DNA of 64,000 nt from assembly GCF_900537995.1 (NCBI RefSeq), contig NZ_LR027880.1, positions 4,133,501 through 4,197,500 of the forward strand, in the 5' to 3' direction. The position numbers and the translations under genes were made by a program. Positions 60,585 to 64,000 of this stretch are shown one piece after another (the first letter of the stretch is position 1; every line of letters starts with the position of its first letter). The DNA comes from Roseburia intestinalis L1-82 (GTDB lineage: Bacteria > Bacillota > Clostridia > Lachnospirales > Lachnospiraceae). Under the pieces are notes generated by a model. It did not search any database, had not been told where the DNA came from, and saw only the letters and a list, made by a program, of their open reading frames with translations.

Positions 60585-62483
60585 TTAATAGCGGAATACT
60601 GCCACACCAAAGCCCGGAAGCGGATATGCAAACGAGTATGGTCTTCCATCACATTCCTGCGACACAGATTTATAATTTACCGGACGCTCTTTGCCGCTTC
60701 CGCCAAATTCTGCATCGTCACTGTTTAAAATCAGTTTATAAGTCTTGTGTTTTGGTACGCCTACGCGGTAGTCGCTGCGTTCCACCGGTGTAAAATTGCA
60801 TACAAAAAGCAGATTATTCTTTCCGTCTTTGCTCTTTCTGATAAAGCTGAAAATACTGCGCTCAGCATCATTTGCATTGATCCATTCAAATCCACCCCAG
60901 CTGCTGTCAAGTTCATAGAGTGCCGGATTTTTCTGATAAATATGTAATAATTTCTTTACCCAGTTCTGCATATGCTTATGATCCGGGTTTTCCAGCAGAT
61001 ACCAGTCTAATTCTCTCGCCTCACTCCACTCCTGAAGCTGTGCAAATTCCTGTCCCATAAACAAAAGTTTTTTACCAGGATGTCCCATCATAAACGCATA
61101 GCCGACCATCAGATTTTTAAATTTATCTTCCATCTCGCCCGGCATCTTATTGATCATGGAACATTTCAGATGTACCACTTCGTCATGGGAAAGCACAAGA
61201 ATGTATTTCTCACTCTCGTTATAACTCATGGCAAAAGTCATTTTGTGGTGATTATCCTTGCGGAAATACGGATCAAGTTTCATATAATCCAGGAAATCAT
61301 GCATCCATCCCATATTCCATTTATAACTGAAATTCAGTCCGTCATCTTCCACACGGCCGGTGACTTTCGGCCATGCCGTAGATTCCTCAGCGATCATGAC
61401 TGCTCCCGGGTTTCTTCCAAGGATCAGTGTATTGACATGCTTAAAAAACTCCACTGCCTCAAGATTCTTATTATCACCGTATTTATTCGGAACCCACTGT
61501 CCCGGCTGCTTTCCATAATCCAGATATAACATAGATGCCACTGCATCCACACGCAGCCCGTCAATATGATAATGCTCGATCCACATCAATGCACTGCCGA
61601 TCAGGAAATTCTTTACTTCATTCTTGCCGTAATCAAATATCTTTGTACCCCAGTCCGGATGTTCTCCTTTTCTTGGATCCGCATATTCATACAGACATGT
61701 TCCATCAAACTCAGCCAGTCCATGTGCATCTTTCGGGAAATGCGCCGGCACCCAGTCTAGGATCACACTGATCTTGTGCTTGTGACATTCATTGATAAAA
61801 TATGCAAAATCCTGCGGCGTTCCATAACGGGAAGTCGGTGCATAATAACCGGTTACCTGATATCCCCAGGAACCGTCAAACGGATACTCGGAAATACCCA
61901 TCAGCTCAATATGTGTATATCCCATCTCCTTCACATACGGGATCAGATATTTCACAAGATCCCTATAACTGTAAAATCCGTCATCCTCTCTGCCCGGATG
62001 GCGCATCCAGGATCCCGGATGTACCTCGTAGATCGTCATAGGTTTTGCATAGATATCTTTGGTCTTTGCACGCTCTTCCATCCATTTTTCATCGGTCCAC
62101 TTAAAATGCTCTATATCCGTGACGGCAGATGCCGTTCCCGGACGAAGCTCTGCATAATTTGCATATGGATCCGCCTTATAGAGCCGTTTTCCATCTTTCG
62201 TCTCTATCAGGTATTTATACAGTGCACCTTCCTCGATCCCCGGAATAAACAATTCGAATATTCCCATGGTATCCGGCTCTAACCTTGTCATTTCATCTGC
62301 CGTTTCATCCCATCCGTTAAAAGAACCAATCACCCATATTCTTGCGGCATTCGGAGCCCACACATCAAAACATACTCCACGAATTCCATATTGATCCGTA
62401 AAATGAGCCCCCAGTTTCCGGTAAATCTCGTAATGCGTCGCCTGTCCAAATAAATAGCGATCCAACTCTGAAAAATTAGCCAT
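60585..62483 (-). CDS. glgB: 1,4-alpha-glucan branching enzyme
   Basis: The 632-residue GH13 enzyme makes alpha-1,6 branches in glycogen. It has the CBM48 domain (GVCFDVWAPNAARIWVIGSFNGWDE), the start of the barrel (YEVHPGSWMRH, ELMGISEYPFDGSWGYQ), the nucleophile in DGLRVDAVASMLYLDYG, the acid in VMIAEESTAWP and LSHDEVVH. Length fits forms without the extra N1 domain. No other glycogen gene is in view. Confidence 0.96.
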   Translation of the reverse strand: MANFSELDRYLFGQATHYEIYRKLGAHFTDQYGIRGVCFDVWAPNAARIWVIGSFNGWDETADEMTRLEPDTMGIFELFIPGIEEGALYKYLIETKDGKRLYKADPYANYAELRPGTASAVTDIEHFKWTDEKWMEERAKTKDIYAKPMTIYEVHPGSWMRHPGREDDGFYSYRDLVKYLIPYVKEMGYTHIELMGISEYPFDGSWGYQVTGYYAPTSRYGTPQDFAYFINECHKHKISVILDWVPAHFPKDAHGLAEFDGTCLYEYADPRKGEHPDWGTKIFDYGKNEVKNFLIGSALMWIEHYHIDGLRVDAVASMLYLDYGKQPGQWVPNKYGDNKNLEAVEFFKHVNTLILGRNPGAVMIAEESTAWPKVTGRVEDDGLNFSYKWNMGWMHDFLDYMKLDPYFRKDNHHKMTFAMSYNESEKYILVLSHDEVVHLKCSMINKMPGEMEDKFKNLMVGYAFMMGHPGKKLLFMGQEFAQLQEWSEARELDWYLLENPDHKHMQNWVKKLLHIYQKNPALYELDSSWGGFEWINANDAERSIFSFIRKSKDGKNNLLFVCNFTPVERSDYRVGVPKHKTYKLILNSDDAEFGGSGKERPVNYKSVSQECDGRPYSFAYPLPGFGVAVFRY

Positions 62484-62530
62484 ACCCTTACACCCCTTTA
62501 TTTTTATGTCATGATTATAGCCTGTATATT

Positions 62531-64000
62531 TTAGATTCCAAAATCTTTTTCGCGAAGAATCACATAATCTTCATCATCATATCTTCTGGACGTAATAATG
62601 CTAAATGCTTTTCGTAAACCGCCCTTCTCAGATTTATGAATCGCATCGTCCACAATCTCTTTTACCTCTGTAAGCGTTGTTGCCTTGTCATATTTCTGAA
62701 TATTGCTGATACTGTTGTAAAGTGCCAGAATACCCATCTCATCTATTGTATAGCCAAGTTCGTTTGCATACGCTTTCGCAAATGAAACAAGCTCATCACT
62801 GGTAAATATCGGAATATTGATCTTCTCAGAGAAACGGGAAGCAAATCCTTCATCTCTGCCGAGTGCCTTCTCAATTCCACGGTGTGTATCTTCCATAATG
62901 ACAAATAATCCGCTTGTATCACTTTTCAGAAGAAGTGCCAGCCGGACTGCCGTTTCTTTGGAAATATCTCCGGCTTTCTCTATGATCAGACAGCCCCCGG
63001 AAATTTTCTTTAACAGTGATGCTACATCCTTTTTATTCAGTGCGGAAGCTTCAATCTTTCCAACCTTTCCTTTTGGTTTTCCGGTTTCTTTCTGAAGTGC
63101 TTTCACCATAGCCGTTGCAAGGACTGTTTTGCCACTTCCGCTGCCACCCTGGATCACCATATTTCCGGTAGAAGCATCCTTTCCTGTTATCAGATGTCTT
63201 GCCGCACCTGTAAGTGCCTGACAAATCTGTTCTTCCATTCCCTTGATCGAAACAAAATAGGTAAATATCCCCCGAAGTTCTTCACCCAGTGATGTAACTG
63301 CCTCAAAACCGGTCTCATCCTCAGGCTCTGTGATCTCCGGAAGGACTCTTTCCACCCGGTCCTCTTTCTTAAGAACCTCTTTCGTTACCTCAACTGCCGT
63401 GTTGTCAGCCAGCTCTTTCTGTGTGATATCATCCGTTGCGCTTTCCGTATCGGTAATATGCTCTACCGCTTCGGCTAATGCCTGTTCCGTTACCACTTTG
63501 CCAAGATCGATCGTGTCTGCGGTAACTATATCAAAATCATCTGCTTCAGATGTTTTCTCTTCACTAATATCTGAAACTTCTTCTGCCGCCTTCTCCTCTG
63601 TACTGAGATCTACAGTTTCCTCATCCGTTTCTTCTGCGGAGAGATCTGCGATTTCCTCATCCGGCTGAGATCCCGGTATCTGCTCCTGTCCGGATATTTC
63701 CACATCTTCTGTCTCCTGCATCATCCCGGATACTTCTTCTGCAAGCTCCGCTGCATTCACTCCTGGCCCAGATATCTCTCCCATTGACGCTGCCGGCTCC
63801 GGTTCCATTGCGGACGCTGCTGTTCCGGCTGCCTCTGCCAGCTGTTTATCGATATCCGCCGTCTCTGTCGATATCCGGTCAATCTCTTCCTGTAAGATCT
63901 GATTCATGTTTGCAACCATAGCTGCTGCCCTGTCATTTTCTAACGGCTTGCCTTCTATGTACTGATCCTGCAGTATATCTTTTGGAGCAACACCTGCATC
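62531..64000 (-). CDS. AAA+ ATPase with long acidic N-terminal region (partial at window edge)
   Basis: At least 489 codons; the frame is open to the window end, so the start is missing. The N-terminal part is rich in Glu/Thr/Ala (ETADIDKQLAEAAGTAAS and repeated EETDEET-like stretches). The C-terminal 260 residues form an AAA+ domain of the CbbX/SpoVK type: SIKGMEEQICQALTGAARHL, Walker A GGSGSGKTVLATAM, Walker B-like GGCLIIEKAGDI, sensor FASRFSEKINIP. The usual Walker B Asp-Glu reads Glu-Lys here, so catalysis may be weak. Function unknown. Confidence 0.75.
   Translation of the reverse strand, partial: DAGVAPKDILQDQYIEGKPLENDRAAAMVANMNQILQEEIDRISTETADIDKQLAEAAGTAASAMEPEPAASMGEISGPGVNAAELAEEVSGMMQETEDVEISGQEQIPGSQPDEEIADLSAEETDEETVDLSTEEKAAEEVSDISEEKTSEADDFDIVTADTIDLGKVVTEQALAEAVEHITDTESATDDITQKELADNTAVEVTKEVLKKEDRVERVLPEITEPEDETGFEAVTSLGEELRGIFTYFVSIKGMEEQICQALTGAARHLITGKDASTGNMVIQGGSGSGKTVLATAMVKALQKETGKPKGKVGKIEASALNKKDVASLLKKISGGCLIIEKAGDISKETAVRLALLLKSDTSGLFVIMEDTHRGIEKALGRDEGFASRFSEKINIPIFTSDELVSFAKAYANELGYTIDEMGILALYNSISNIQKYDKATTLTEVKEIVDDAIHKSEKGGLRKAFSIITSRRYDDEDYVILREKDFGI

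Noticed and set aside
1..64000. CRISPR arrays, prophage modules, rRNA genes
   Set aside because: No regularly spaced repeats, phage structural genes or rRNA sequences were seen.

Overview
This window looks like the chromosome of a motile, anaerobic gut Lachnospiraceae (Roseburia/Agathobacter type). The assignment is inferred from gene content: a flagellin with a sigma-28 promoter followed by fliS, a DUF6240 protein, a clostridial Tad pilus operon with DUF5702, Flp1-like and DUF6382-FHA proteins, lysS carrying a C-terminal tRNA-binding domain, and yaaL/bofA relatives. Base composition is moderately AT-rich, SD sites are strong, and almost all genes are recognisable without a search.

Region 1 (1-7.0 kb) is a patch of horizontally acquired and broken DNA. 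A large secreted M64-type metalloprotease with a perfect consensus promoter is followed by a remnant of a sortase-anchored protein whose NPQTG sorting signal is frameshifted. Beyond it lies a 5'-truncated group II intron. Its reverse transcriptase is split by an IS630-family element in a CTAG target, and the IS transposase is itself divided by a -1 shift at an A8 run. The truncated intron is joined to a broken zinc-ribbon (DUF4379-like) gene. An autoregulated MerR gene with a 19-bp-spacer promoter follows.

Region 2 (8-25 kb) is housekeeping on the minus strand: birA-DUF6145-coaX-dusB-hypothetical-greA-lysS, argF, an SPFH protein, a UPF0104-type membrane protein and a radical SAM/SPASM protein. 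These are followed by a divergent zinc-dependent phospholipase C-like gene, a D-2-hydroxyacid dehydrogenase, a patatin, NfeD, a small FliD-like protein with a possible sigma-28 promoter, an S66 peptidase and tRNA-Gly(CCC).

Region 3 (25-38 kb) holds a type I toxin-like small membrane peptide, a HAD hydrolase and aroF with a structured leader. A Bce-type response regulator/kinase/ABC module follows aroF, with a palindromic operator ahead of the ABC genes. Then come an SH3-SleB wall hydrolase, a small membrane protein, murG, a HIT protein, a flavodoxin-SCP2 fusion and a rhomboid protease.

Region 4 (38.3-47.5 kb) is a complete Tad-type pilus operon, tightly overlapping and driven by one visible promoter. 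Order of transcription is prepilin peptidase, CpaE-like, CpaF, TadB, TadC, Flp1, DUF5702, TadE-like, second prepilin peptidase, small TadE-like, and FHA protein. bofA and yaaL sit at its upstream edge.

Region 5 (48-64 kb) combines motility and envelope genes: fliC-fliS, DUF1858, mecA, a Ser/Thr kinase fused to a degenerate MinD/CpaE-like domain, a second degenerate MinD-like protein lacking a canonical start codon, a GH18 hydrolase, an amidase, the 1069-residue DUF6240 protein with a sigma-28-like promoter inside an inverted repeat, glgB, and a partial AAA+ protein. Least understood are the kinase/MinD-like pair and its possible link to the Tad FHA protein, the radical SAM/membrane protein pair, and the sigma-28-controlled DUF6240 and FliD-like proteins.
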